Position numbers and translations under genes: made by a program. A DNA stretch of 64,000 nt, from the NCBI GenBank assembly GCA_977017575.1, contig CDRNVI010000029.1, forward strand, positions 962,983 to 1,026,982, read 5' to 3'. This DNA comes from Paramoeba atlantica (Eukaryota; Discosea). The notes beneath the pieces are model-generated. The model worked only from the letters and a program-made list of their open reading frames with translations, was not told the DNA's origin and did no database searches. Below, piece after piece: positions 51,212 to 59,910 of this stretch (positions are counted from its first letter, which is position 1; every line of letters starts with the position of its first letter).

Positions 51212-51985
51212 TCACGCACACAACAACACCAGCTCATCCTCCACCTCCCTCATCTCCTCCATCGCCCGCTTCATGTACCCCTCATAACTCGACCACCCCA
51301 ACGCCCCCGACAACACCTGGTTCCGTTTCTCCACCATCCCCTCATGAAACCGACTCAACTGCGTGGCAAACTCCACCGGAGCCTTCCCCCCCTCCTTCCT
51401 CCCCCCCTCCTTCCTCCCCCCCTTCTCCCCCTCCCCTCCCTCCTCCCCCCCCCTCTCCCCTTCATTCCGACCCCCCCCTGTCTCTAGCCCTTCTTCCTCC
51501 TCCTCCGTCTCCTCCCCCTCCAGCACGGGTCGCTCCCCCCCCTCCCCCCCCTCCCCGCCATACACCCCCCGCATCCCCCCGACCCCCGCTGCCCTCACCA
51601 CGCCCAGCAGCGGGTCCGCGCGGGCCATCGCGCGCTCGGCGTGCACGCGGCTGGGGGGGATCGCGAGCAGCGCCTCGACGTCCTCCAGCAGCCGGGCGTG
51701 GGCCCGGGTGGGGGCGGGGGCCATGGCGAGGGCACGCACGACGTGGTGGTACGCCAGGGACTCGTCCTGGCGGAGGTGGCGGTAGAGCTGGGAGGGGGAG
51801 AGCGCGATGGAGGGGGAGGCCGAAGGAGCCGAAGCCGAAGGAACTGAAGGAACTGAAGCCGAAGGCAATGAAGCCGAAGAAGCCAGCGGCAGGATATGGT
51901 CGGGGGCGGTGAGGGTGAGGTCGAGGGCGCGGTGGGTGGTGGCGGGGGGGTGGAGGGGGGGTGAGGGGGGAGGGGTGGAAGACAT
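51212..51985 (-). CDS. low-complexity hypothetical protein
   Basis: A 257-residue ORF with ATG at 51985. The first 60 residues are Pro/Ser/Ala-rich with a short Ser-Ala repeat, residues about 60-130 are ordinary (YRHLRQDESLAYHHVVRAL, RLLEDVEALLAIPPSR), then a Gly/Glu/Lys run, then a conserved-looking C terminus (FHEGMVEKRNQVLSGALG ... EVEDELVLL). The long homopolymer and CT tracts (51390-51560) make the frame vulnerable to sequencing error. Not recognised. The two ordered ends argue that it is a real gene. Confidence 0.6.
   Translation of the reverse strand: MSSTPPPSPPLHPPATTHRALDLTLTAPDHILPLASSASLPSASVPSVPSASAPSASPSIALSPSQLYRHLRQDESLAYHHVVRALAMAPAPTRAHARLLEDVEALLAIPPSRVHAERAMARADPLLGVVRAAGVGGMRGVYGGEGGEGGERPVLEGEETEEEEEGLETGGGRNEGERGGEEGGEGEKGGRKEGGRKEGGKAPVEFATQLSRFHEGMVEKRNQVLSGALGWSSYEGYMKRAMEEMREVEDELVLLCA
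51386..51470. repeat. C/T-only tract with repeated CCTCCTTCCTCCCCC
   Basis: Nearly pure pyrimidine on the plus strand for over 80 bases, codes for Glu/Gly/Lys in the hypothetical protein. Such tracts can form triplex DNA and are error-prone in sequencing. Confidence 0.7.
51822..51890. repeat. GCCGAAG-rich short tandem repeat
   Basis: Units of gccgaagga/gccgaag/gaactgaag repeat about eight times and code for Ser-Ala/Val-Pro repeats in the low-complexity protein. Confidence 0.7.
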
Positions 51986-52459
51986 GGGGGGGAGAGAGGA
52001 GAGAAGGGGGTAGTAGTAGATTTGGTGGAGGAGTAGGTTTGGGGGTAGGAAGGAAGGGTGGTGGTGTGATTGTGGGGGGGGGGGAGGAAGGGGGGAGGAA
52101 ATGAGGGTGTGGGGAGGGGGGGAGTGTGGGCCCGTTTAGAGAGGAAGGAGAATGAGGAGTAAGGAATTTTGTAAATACGAGACAAGCCGGGTAAACTTGT
52201 ATGAAACTAAAGGAGGCTGGATAAAAAATGAAAGAACGATAATGTATGCATAGGAATGTGTTCTTATAAAGGTTTAAGATTGAAGCCCAGCTTTGGTAAC
52301 AGAGTTTGACGCACATTCTAATGAATGCAAACACTGTGTCTACATTTCTCAAGAATATCTTTATATATTCTTTATATATTTCTAAAAAAATAGAACAACA
52401 CTCTTCTCTTATTTCCCTGGTCTTACCCCCCGCTTACACTAAAAATCATTCCCCCCTCC
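51986..52459. other. intergenic with G-rich leader, no gene seen
   Basis: The first 140 bases on the plus strand are G/A-rich (pyrimidine-rich on the coding strand, next to the start codon at 51985). The remainder is AT-rich with a ctttatatatt direct repeat at about 52360-52381. No gene. Confidence 0.5.
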
Positions 52460-53848
52460 CTACATCGGTCGCAACGACGTCATCGTGTCCACCCAGCTCA
52501 CACTGAGCAGGGCGTCATGCAGCACGGAGCCATTCCGGGTGCGACACGCCCTCTCCGCCCCCTCCCCCTCCCGGAAGTACAGGAATACGTCCTGGTTGCG
52601 TCGCTCCATGTCCAGCACCTCCCCGCACTCCGCAAAGTGATTCCGGAGCTGTTCCGCTGTGGTGCGAAACGGGACATGGCTGACGAGCACCAGGTAGGCC
52701 GTGACCGGCACCAGTGGGCGTCCATCGGGGGTGTACCCGTAGTAGCCCAGGGGAGGGGGTGCGAAAGGAGCCGGAGGAGCAGAGGCGTGGAAAGGAGTGG
52801 AGACGTTTCGGGGATAAGGCGGACGAGCTCGCCCGGCTCCCCGATACCCGCCCCCACCTCGGCCTCCTGCTCGACCCCCACGTGACCCCGAACCCCGGGG
52901 TAGGTCGTTCGCTCTTGTCGTGTGGTCGAGTGGTGCCTCAGACCTGTAGGTGTGGATGGATCCCACCAGGGGGGAGGGGGGAGGGGAGGAGGGGGGAGGG
53001 GAGGAGGGGGCTGATGGGGTGACGTGAGAAGAAGAAGAAAGAAAAGGCAGAGGGAGGAGAGTACGGAGTGTGTCGCGACAGGAAGATAGAAGGGAGAAAA
53101 GACCCCCGGGACGTTGTGGGGGTGTGGGGGTTGGAGTGGTGGGGATGAGGTTTGGTGGGGTGGTGGTGTCCACATGGGGCGGTGTAGGCTCGCTGGTGGT
53201 TTCCGCAATTTCTCGGGTTTCGGTTTCCGTGTGTGTATCTTCCTCGGTGACGGATTTTGTGATATTTTCCTTGCTACTTGACAAAGAAATTTCGGATAAT
53301 TTCTCCTCCATTTTCCTTTCTTCGGCTGTATTTTGGAACTCTCCGCCCGCTGCGACATTCGGTTGAGCGTCCGCCTCCACTTTCTCCTCCTTATCACTTT
53401 CTGTCGTCATGGCCTCATCTTTTTTCTCCGCCGCACTCTTCTCAGCACCGCCGCACCTTTCCTGTACTCCATATTCCTCCTCACTCCTTGCCGGGGAGGG
53501 AGACGCAACCCTTTCCAATGTCTTATTTTCCTTTGTGATATCTTCCTCTCCCGCTTTTTCTTCCCTTTCTTTCTCTTCCATCTCTTCACCCTCCTCGCCC
53601 TCACGGTAGCTCGTAAACGCACAAGTATGAGTTATGTTAAGCATTGCGGGACGACCCGGAGGCTTGTCTCGGGGCAGTTTCTTTTTTCGTCTAGAGGGGA
53701 GGTTTACAGGGCTTCGGTTCGCCGGGGATCTCTCCTGTGATTCCGACAGTTCAAACCAAGAGGGCTCGGAAGGTTCACGGAGTAAGGGGGTGCGGACCTC
53801 GGCGTCGGTCCGGGAAGGGGTCTCGGAGGGAGATAAGGTGTGGGTCAT
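52460..53848 (-). CDS. RNA-binding protein with RGG and RRM
   Basis: A 462-residue protein with ATG at 53848. The N-terminal half is acidic low complexity (Glu/Lys/Thr runs), then a Pro/Ser region, an RGG-like stretch (RGSGSRGGRAGGRGGGGYRG), and a C-terminal RRM: YLVLVSHVPFRTTAEQLRNHF (RNP2-like), DVFLYFREGEGAERA (RNP1-like), LLSVSWVD. It would bind RNA; trypanosomatids depend heavily on such proteins because transcription is polycistronic. Specific target unknown. Confidence 0.78.
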   Translation of the reverse strand: MTHTLSPSETPSRTDAEVRTPLLREPSEPSWFELSESQERSPANRSPVNLPSRRKKKLPRDKPPGRPAMLNITHTCAFTSYREGEEGEEMEEKEREEKAGEEDITKENKTLERVASPSPARSEEEYGVQERCGGAEKSAAEKKDEAMTTESDKEEKVEADAQPNVAAGGEFQNTAEERKMEEKLSEISLSSSKENITKSVTEEDTHTETETREIAETTSEPTPPHVDTTTPPNLIPTTPTPTPPQRPGGLFSLLSSCRDTLRTLLPLPFLSSSSHVTPSAPSSPPPSSPPPSPLVGSIHTYRSEAPLDHTTRANDLPRGSGSRGGRAGGRGGGGYRGAGRARPPYPRNVSTPFHASAPPAPFAPPPLGYYGYTPDGRPLVPVTAYLVLVSHVPFRTTAEQLRNHFAECGEVLDMERRNQDVFLYFREGEGAERACRTRNGSVLHDALLSVSWVDTMTSLRPM

Positions 53849-54205
53849 GGGAAAATCACGCAGAAGAGGTGGTTGCTACACAGAGGACGGAATGCGGTGG
53901 TAGTGGACTCAGACTTGTGAGTATGGCGAAAAGGCGTAAGAAGTGTAGAAAAGTAGCTAAAAAAAGTGATGTGGGTTGTAGGTTACGTGGTCATTGGACC
54001 AGAATATTAAATTTTATGTAGTATTTTCAGACAAAACAAAGGATGCCTTATTTTTAGATTAGCAGTGAGGAATGCAACATTGGTATGAAAATAATTGTGG
54101 AAAATTATGTTTCATTGAATTTGGAATACAAACAGTTCAAACTTATTTACTTCAATATGTTCTTTAATGATATTTCTAGCTCCATACTTCCAGCTTTGAT
54201 CGCAC
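53849..54205. other. intergenic, no gene seen
   Basis: Spacer of about 360 bp; purine-rich near the RRM gene start and AT-rich towards the P2 stop codon. Confidence 0.5.
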
Positions 54206-54523
54206 TTAGTCAAAGAGTCCCAGCCCCATGTCTTCGTCTTCCTCTTCCACGACTTCCTCTTTTTTCGCCTCGGCTGGGGCAGAGGTCCCAGAGGCAGCGG
54301 GAGCACTGCTGGGAGCAGCCGCACCGGTCCCCAGCGTCTGCAACTTTGCACTCCCCTCCTCGATCAACTGCGCAATATCCTTAGATCCTACCTCGTTAAA
54401 CAAGTGCTCAATGCGGTCAGAATCTGGCTCCACCCCTGCGGCACGTAAAATATCGGTTACGGTATCCTTAGTGGGTTTTTCTTCCCCGAGAGAGGCAAGA
54501 GCGTATGCAGCTAGGTATTTCAT
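54206..54523 (-). CDS. RPLP2: acidic ribosomal protein P2
   Basis: A 105-residue P2 protein from the ATG at 54523 (MKYLAAYALASLGEEKPT), the normal length; the frame upstream is spacer. The N-terminal helical dimerisation domain is followed by an Ala/Pro hinge and the conserved acidic C terminus EEDEDMGLGLFD, which recruits elongation factors to the ribosomal stalk. GLGLFD replaces the usual GFGLFD. P2 rather than P1 by the M-[RK]-Y-x-A-[SA]-Y start. Confidence 0.95.
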   Translation of the reverse strand: MKYLAAYALASLGEEKPTKDTVTDILRAAGVEPDSDRIEHLFNEVGSKDIAQLIEEGSAKLQTLGTGAAAPSSAPAASGTSAPAEAKKEEVVEEEDEDMGLGLFD

Positions 54524-54669
54524 AGAAAGGGATAGTGAGAAGTGGGTTGTGTAAAAAAACGAAAAGTTGAAACTTTTTGAATAAATATATGAAAGTATTT
54601 GTACGGCACATCTGTCTACAAAGATGATCAATTTCCCATTTCATTAAAGAGTTGAAAATGCCGTTCAAG

Positions 54670-54990
54670 TTACGACAAGAATTCGCTCAAATTATGTTGT
54701 TTTACGAATTCATGCAAACTAATAAGCTTTATTCTAACGCCATCCATGATAGTACCCAAATCCCTACGCAGAGATACGGCACGACTGCGTAACGTGCATA
54801 CCTCATAGAGGTCACAGTCCTCTCGTGGAAAACCGGCTCCATCTGTGAGCGAACCTTGCCGACCCGGTGCGGTAGCATCCAGCGTTATTTGAATCTCCTG
54901 AAGCTCAGCTTCCATAACGGACCGCTTTTTCCGGATTTCCAATAATTCAGAGCGCATGGACAAGGCTTGGTTCAATATTTGATCGTCCAT
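54670..54990 (-). CDS. Nas2/PSMD9-like proteasome assembly chaperone, N-terminal domain only
   Basis: A 106-residue protein with ATG at 54990. It matches the N-terminal helical domain of Nas2/PSMD9: a helix with RKKRSVMEAELQEIQ, then LTDGAGFPREDCDLYEV (compare LVD-EG[YF]PR-D-D-Y-V), then SRAVSLRRDLGTIMDGVRI and SLHEF. In PSMD9 a PDZ domain follows; here the protein stops before it. Nas2 escorts RPT5 during assembly of the 19S base. Loss of the PDZ may be a lineage feature or a missed downstream exon. Identification by short motif, moderately sure. Confidence 0.65.
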   Translation of the reverse strand: MDDQILNQALSMRSELLEIRKKRSVMEAELQEIQITLDATAPGRQGSLTDGAGFPREDCDLYEVCTLRSRAVSLRRDLGTIMDGVRIKLISLHEFVKQHNLSEFLS

Positions 54991-55585
54991 CTTAGCGTGG
55001 GAATACGGCTAAGTTTTCGGTGCGCTCTTCAGTAAATTTAGATCGTAACAAATAGTAATACTTCCTATAGAGAGAAATAGAAACGTAGCTCTTTCCAGTT
55101 CAATATCCACTACGTGGACATTGAGTAGTATAACAGTGGCCAAAAACAAAACAAAATGTAGTTTTGCATGACTTTTTATGTACATTTGTATTATCGGATC
55201 ATACGCAAGTGGTGTGCCCTATGGTTCTTAACTAGAAATCGGCAAATACAGCAGAATTCTGTGCACAGTATAATGAACTACACTCTAAACTGTACACACT
55301 CTAAACGTTATGCGACGCAAGTTTCATCAAAAAACGAAGCCCTTACCCCACATAAATGATTAGCTTCGATAACTAACCTTCGAAAATTCACTGTACGTTC
55401 TACACGATTTACTTCGTCTCACTATATGCCTTGTATGCAGAACATGTGAAAAAAAAACATCTCTAGTGAAAGCAAGCAAAACGTTTCCGCTTCTTTTGAA
55501 CCGTTTTCTCCCCTTTCCTCTACCTTCCTTTGTAAATTTGCCTTTATCTACAAACCCCATTCCCACCCCCTTTCCCCCTTTTCCC
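54991..55585. other. intergenic, no gene seen
   Basis: About 595 bp, AT-rich, with a small direct repeat acactctaaac at about 55277 and 55296. The plus-strand frame 55168-55359 shows no features. Confidence 0.5.
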
Positions 55586-55858
55586 CTACGCAAACACCCT
55601 CCCCAGCGTCACCGCCACCACCGCCATCCCCACCACCCCCACCCCCAGGAGCCACAACTCCTCCTCCCCCCCCCTCCCCTCCCCCTCCCCGACGCCCCCC
55701 CCGCCCCCCCCGCACCCCTCCATGTCCATCTCCTCCTCCTCCTCCAGGTAGGCGTAGGAGTTGTGGCGGAAGGAGGGGGAGGGGGGAGGGGGGAGGGGGG
55801 GAGGGAGGGAAGTGGGGGGAGAGCAGAGGGGGAGGGGACCCCGAGGGGGGGGATGACC
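55586..55858 (-). CDS. C-terminal part of a tail-anchored protein next to the host/bacterium junction
   Basis: A minus-strand frame ending at the TAG 55586-55588 reads FRHNSYAYLEEEEEMDMEG, a Gly/Glu-rich stretch, then EEELWLLGVGVVGMAVVAV and TLGRVFA before the stop: an acidic segment, then a single hydrophobic helix at the extreme C terminus, the layout of a tail-anchored membrane protein. Upstream the frame is Pro/Ser-rich and closes at a TGA at 55859-55861. The first Met is the internal one in EEMDMEG (about 55720). G-run errors may have shifted the frame, or the true 5' end may have been lost at the junction near 55,870. Not identifiable to a family. Confidence 0.45.
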   Translation of the reverse strand, partial: GHPPPRGPLPLCSPPTSLPPPLPPPPSPSFRHNSYAYLEEEEEMDMEGCGGGGGGVGEGEGRGGEEELWLLGVGVVGMAVVAVTLGRVFA

Positions 55859-55861
55859 TCA

Positions 55862-56059
55862 CGTGTGCTGGGGGTGTACAGTAACTTTAAAGAATCAAAA
55901 GTAGCAAGATTTTTCTATAATTAATAATATTTTTTATTTTCTGAGAAAATGTGTTATTGTTTTAATAGATTTCATCATTAAATAACGTTACTTTAGCAAA
56001 GTATAATGTAATAGTTATTATAGCAGTCAAATAAATATGCTTAATTAGCGCTATTTCAC
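55862..56059. other. host/bacterial junction region
   Basis: G-rich minus-strand-gene DNA ends at about 55,875 (ctgggggtgtaca). AT-rich DNA without host features begins at once and leads into bacterial genes. No terminal repeat or transposon end is visible at the switch. The exact base of the join cannot be told by eye. Confidence 0.7.
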
Positions 56060-57067
56060 ATGAATATATTAGTCACTGGATCTACTGGATTTATTGGTTC
56101 TGCATTAGTACTGCGTTTACTTGAACGCGGTGATACCATCATTGGTATTGATAACCATAACGACTACTATGATCCTGCCATTAAAGAAGCACGACTTGCT
56201 CGTCACATTGATAATCCACAATATACACACCTACGCATTGATCTTGCCGATCAACAAGCTATAAATGATTGCTTTGCTCAATACCAACCACAACGAGTTG
56301 TTAACTTAGCCGCACAAGCAGGTGTACGCTACTCTATTGAAAATCCGCTTGCTTATATCAATAGCAACATTGTCGGTTTCGCACATATCTTAGAAGGTTG
56401 CCGACATAATAATATTGAACATTTAGTCTATGCCAGCAGTTCAAGTGTTTATGGTGCTAATACTACGATGCCATTTTCAGTGCAACATAATGTTGATCAC
56501 CCACTTAGTCTTTATGCTGCCAGCAAAAAATCCAATGAGCTAATGGCACATACTTATAGCCACCTTTATGATTTACCAACCACTGGCTTGCGCTTTTTTA
56601 CTGTCTATGGACCTTGGGGACGCCCAGATATGGCATTGTTTACATTTACTAAAGCCATTTTATCTGGAAAACCAATTAAGGTTTTTAACTATGGCAAACA
56701 CCGTCGTGACTTTACTTATGTAGATGATATTGTTGAGGGCATTATCCGCGTTTTGGACCACCCAGCACAAAGCAATCCAAATTGGAATAGTAACAATCCT
56801 GATCCCAGTACTAGCAAAGCACCATGGCGCATTTACAATATCGGGAATAATCAACCGATCGAATTATCAAATTACATTACTGCTTTAGAAAAAGCATTAG
56901 GAAAAAAAGCTAGACAAGAATTACTACCTTTACAGCCCGGTGATGTGCCAGATACTTATGCTGATGTAGATGATTTAGTGAAACAATTCCATTATAAACC
57001 AACTACTAACATACAAGAAGGTATCACTCGTTTTGTTACATGGTATCGTGACTACTTTAATGTATAA
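56060..57067 (+). CDS. NAD-dependent UDP-sugar epimerase (UDP-glucuronate 4-epimerase type)
   Basis: A 335-residue extended short-chain dehydrogenase. N-terminal Rossmann motif [12 protein letters not shown] (GxxGxxG), the catalytic Ser/Thr region YASSSSVYG, and the YAASKKS pair (YxxxK) are all present. [20 protein letters not shown] and [16 protein letters not shown] match UDP-glucuronate 4-epimerases (CapI/LpsL type), which make UDP-galacturonate for capsule or LPS. It is the first bacterial gene after the junction and is followed 39 bases later by a glycosyltransferase in the same direction. Confidence 0.93.
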   Translation: MNILVTGSTGFIGSALVLRLLERGDTIIGIDNHNDYYDPAIKEARLARHIDNPQYTHLRIDLADQQAINDCFAQYQPQRVVNLAAQAGVRYSIENPLAYINSNIVGFAHILEGCRHNNIEHLVYASSSSVYGANTTMPFSVQHNVDHPLSLYAASKKSNELMAHTYSHLYDLPTTGLRFFTVYGPWGRPDMALFTFTKAILSGKPIKVFNYGKHRRDFTYVDDIVEGIIRVLDHPAQSNPNWNSNNPDPSTSKAPWRIYNIGNNQPIELSNYITALEKALGKKARQELLPLQPGDVPDTYADVDDLVKQFHYKPTTNIQEGITRFVTWYRDYFNV

Positions 57068-57106
57068 ACAGTATTTACATTACTTCATTCTTCAAGGATA
57101 AATGCA

Positions 57107-58234
57107 GTGCAAAACAAGTTGCTTTTTATCACAAATGTCGATTGGTCATTCTTGTCACATCGTTTGCCTATTGCACTGGCTGCAATCGAGCAAGGCTATG
57201 AAGTGCATATTGCAACACCACTTACTGATAAAGCAGATATATTACGGACAAATGGATTAATAGTACATTCTTTACATCTTAATAGGAAAAGCTTAAATCC
57301 CTTATCTAATCTATTAACATTATTGCATCTTGTTACCATCATAAAAAAAATAAAACCTACATTAGTACATGCTATTACTATTAAACCGGTTTTATTGAGC
57401 GGGATTGCTGCCCGTATCACTAAAGCACCTGCACTGGTAGTTGCAGTCCCTGGTTTGGGTTTTATGTATACTAATCAAAATATAAAAACCAATATATTGC
57501 GCAAATTCATTAATATTGCTTATCAACGTGTATTTGCTCATCCTAACATACATGTTATTTTTCAAAATGAAGATGATCGTCGCCTATTAATACAGCTTAC
57601 CCAATTACCAATAGCAAAAACCACATTAATTCGAGGGTCCGGTGTTAACTTAAATGATTATTCAATAAAACCGTTACCGACAGAAAAACCGACTATCATC
57701 ATGGCAGCACGTTTACTTGCCGAAAAGGGTATTCATGAATTCGTTAAAGCAGCTCAAATCATTAGTCAATCTGGATATGATGCTCATTTCGTATTAGTTG
57801 GTAAATGCGACCCAGGCAACCCATCCAGTCTACAATTAACTGACATTGAGAATTGGGTTAAACAAGGTTATATCCACTATTGGGGATATCGTACAGACAT
57901 GCCCAATGTGTTATCTAGCGGATATGCAGTGGTACTACCATCTTATTATGGCGAAGGTTTACCTAAAGTGTTAATTGAAGCTGCTGCTTGCGCACGCGCG
58001 GTCATCACAACAAATGTACCCGGCTGCCGTGATGCGATAGAACCTGGAGTAACGGGTCTATTAATACCTGCACGTGATCCCCAAGCATTAGCCACTGCAA
58101 TTAAGCAACTATTAGATGATCCTATTGGTTGTCAACGAATGGGAAATGCTGGACGTCAACTGGCAGAGCGTACATTCGATATTAAGTCTGTTATTAACAA
58201 ACACCTGATAATTTATCAAAAGCTTGAACCTTGA
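57107..58234 (+). CDS. family-4 glycosyltransferase
   Basis: A 375-residue GT-B glycosyltransferase. It starts at GTG 57107, preceded by AAGGA about nine bases upstream; an ATG four bases before is in another frame. The N-terminal half has the acceptor domain (FLSHRLPIALAAIEQGYEVHIAT), and the C-terminal half the donor site: MAARLLAEKGIHEFVKAA, then LPSYYGEGLPKVLIEAAACARAVITTNVPGCRD with the E-x7-E pattern. It probably transfers a sugar to a lipid-linked oligosaccharide in the polysaccharide locus. Linkage and donor unknown. Confidence 0.92.
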   Translation: MQNKLLFITNVDWSFLSHRLPIALAAIEQGYEVHIATPLTDKADILRTNGLIVHSLHLNRKSLNPLSNLLTLLHLVTIIKKIKPTLVHAITIKPVLLSGIAARITKAPALVVAVPGLGFMYTNQNIKTNILRKFINIAYQRVFAHPNIHVIFQNEDDRRLLIQLTQLPIAKTTLIRGSGVNLNDYSIKPLPTEKPTIIMAARLLAEKGIHEFVKAAQIISQSGYDAHFVLVGKCDPGNPSSLQLTDIENWVKQGYIHYWGYRTDMPNVLSSGYAVVLPSYYGEGLPKVLIEAAACARAVITTNVPGCRDAIEPGVTGLLIPARDPQALATAIKQLLDDPIGCQRMGNAGRQLAERTFDIKSVINKHLIIYQKLEP

Positions 58235-58669
58235 TAATAAAATAAATCCTAATGCGACTGACTGACGAGTATAACCCATACCAACTACAATAATGATAAA
58301 TGGCGCTGCTACTGCAAGTGCTAACCAAGGTAAAGGTTGTTTTCGGCAAAACTGCACTAACCCACTCATTAAACAAGCACTACAGACTAAATTAACACTG
58401 GTAATACCTCCACCTAACTGTGCAACTAGCCAATTTCGTGTCTACTATTTTTTATCAAACTAAATAAGCTATCGTAGTTAGCATAATCTATATAGTGATT
58501 AAGGTAGGCACCCCAATCACTACCTACCCACTTGATATCGCAATCCAATAATCAGTGTGGCAGCGATGCCATAGACCAATAGTAAGTAATTCTGTTTCTG
58601 CTGATCAACTAGATTAGGTGATAGTGTCATCAATGCAGGAAATAAAAAAAGTAACCAATAGATTGTCAT
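58235..58669 (-). pseudogene. decayed EpsG-type polysaccharide polymerase
   Basis: The minus strand from the ATG at 58669 reads MTIYWLLFLFPALMTLSPNL ... LIIGLRYQVG, the N terminus of EpsG family membrane proteins. After a small frame change it continues VGSDWGAYLNHYIDY, stops, and resumes as LVAQLGGG and WLALAVAAPFIIIVVGMGYTRQSVALG, the EpsG core. The rest of the expected 350 or so residues is missing because the sequence runs into the 3' end of the glycosyltransferase. So it has at least two internal breaks and a lost C terminus. EpsG-type proteins polymerise exopolysaccharide or O-antigen repeat units, fitting the neighbours. Its decay indicates relaxed need for the surface polymer. Confidence 0.75.
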
Positions 58670-58730
58670 GAATTTAATACTCTATTAACTTGTTGTTATA
58701 TCTTCATGAAGTGACAATATAAAATAGTAT

Positions 58731-59783
58731 TTATTTCTTTTTTTGATAGTTCTGTATATCAACATGCCTTAAAAACCAAACTATACCACTCAAATAGCCA
58801 ATAAATAACAACATAAACCCTATAAATAAATAACCATCAGCAACACCAATTTTATTTAAAATAAACGCTAAACTACTGGTTATTAACGTCACTAAACTTA
58901 AAATCATGGTAATTGTGCGTGGATGTAAGCCCATCTGTTGTAACCAATGATGGATATGTTGACGATCAGGCTTTAGCAATGGTTGACGTTGCAATAAGCG
59001 TAAACTGACAACACCACAAAAATCAAAAATCGGCACAATCATCACCCATAACATGACAACCGGCGCAATCGCTTGTGCTCCTTGGGACAAACTCACTGTA
59101 AACCACACTAAGCAAAACCCCAATACCATACTGCCAGCATCTCCCATAAACACACTGGCTACACGAGCACGGTTAAATGGGAAATTGAATACAAGAAACC
59201 CTAATAAGGCTGCTGCAATTAATGCTAAAATATGCATATCCATTAAACGACCTTCAACACCTGCAATGATAAATAACATTGTCAGCTGTATCCAACTGAT
59301 ACCGCCTGCTAAGCCATCTAAACCATCTAGCATATTGATCGCATTGATAATGCAAACTAAGGCAAAAATAGTGATAGGGATCCCCCAATTACCTAATACA
59401 ATCGGATCAACAAATAAAATATTACCGAAAGTATGTAGATAAACCTCCCCCCAAATCGTCATCAATAAACCAACAATAATTTGTGTCCATAGTCGTGTGT
59501 GTGGTTTTAATTCGTGAAAATCATCGAGTAAGCCAACGAATCCCATCAGTATTATCCCGGCCAGAAAACTACGGTATGGCGCAATCGATATATCTAGGAC
59601 TAATAAACCAATACCAATGCCAAAAACAATGGCTATCCCACCAACTAACGGCACTGGTTCTGGGTGATGTTTGCGTGGATTGGGTATATCGACTAAACAA
59701 ATGCGCTCAGCGATTAGCTTAATCATGTGAATACACATGACCGTCACAATAAATGTTAATAGATAAGTGAAATAAATTAGCAT
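58731..59783 (-). CDS. wecA: WecA-type undecaprenyl-phosphate sugar-1-phosphate transferase
   Basis: A 350-residue polytopic membrane protein with about ten hydrophobic helices. Family motifs are intact: DIPNPRKHHPEPVPLVGGIA, the Asp-Asp pair in GLLDDFHELKPHTRL, NAINMLDGLDGLAGG, and the HIHH motif in DRQHIHHWLQQMGL, which distinguishes WecA/TagO from MraY. It would attach GlcNAc-1-phosphate (or a related sugar) to undecaprenyl phosphate, the first step in O-antigen or common-antigen synthesis. ATG at 59783. Its neighbour is the broken EpsG-type gene on the same strand. Confidence 0.92.
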   Translation of the reverse strand: MLIYFTYLLTFIVTVMCIHMIKLIAERICLVDIPNPRKHHPEPVPLVGGIAIVFGIGIGLLVLDISIAPYRSFLAGIILMGFVGLLDDFHELKPHTRLWTQIIVGLLMTIWGEVYLHTFGNILFVDPIVLGNWGIPITIFALVCIINAINMLDGLDGLAGGISWIQLTMLFIIAGVEGRLMDMHILALIAAALLGFLVFNFPFNRARVASVFMGDAGSMVLGFCLVWFTVSLSQGAQAIAPVVMLWVMIVPIFDFCGVVSLRLLQRQPLLKPDRQHIHHWLQQMGLHPRTITMILSLVTLITSSLAFILNKIGVADGYLFIGFMLLFIGYLSGIVWFLRHVDIQNYQKKK

Positions 59784-59910
59784 AACCCTTCATGGCACCA
59801 TTAGCACAATATTCGGCATATAATAACGGGTTCAGAGGGGAGTGCAAGTGTACGAGACTGGATCCTGGTCTCTGTCTTCGCTTACAGCTGCGCCACGGCT
59901 AGGAAAAGAT

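Noticed and set aside
1-55870. tRNA, rRNA, spliced-leader RNA or CRISPR
   Set aside because: No B-box GGTTCGANTCC with matching arms, no SL-like repeat and no regularly spaced repeats were found by eye; short RNA genes could still be missed.
58194-58376. Second minus-strand ORF over the glycosyltransferase 3' end
   Set aside because: Frame shadow; the EpsG-like residues are in the neighbouring frame.
59784-59910. Possible tRNA or terminator between wecA and rpoH
   Set aside because: A weak hairpin around ggatcc is present but no cloverleaf, T-loop or U-run that would support either.
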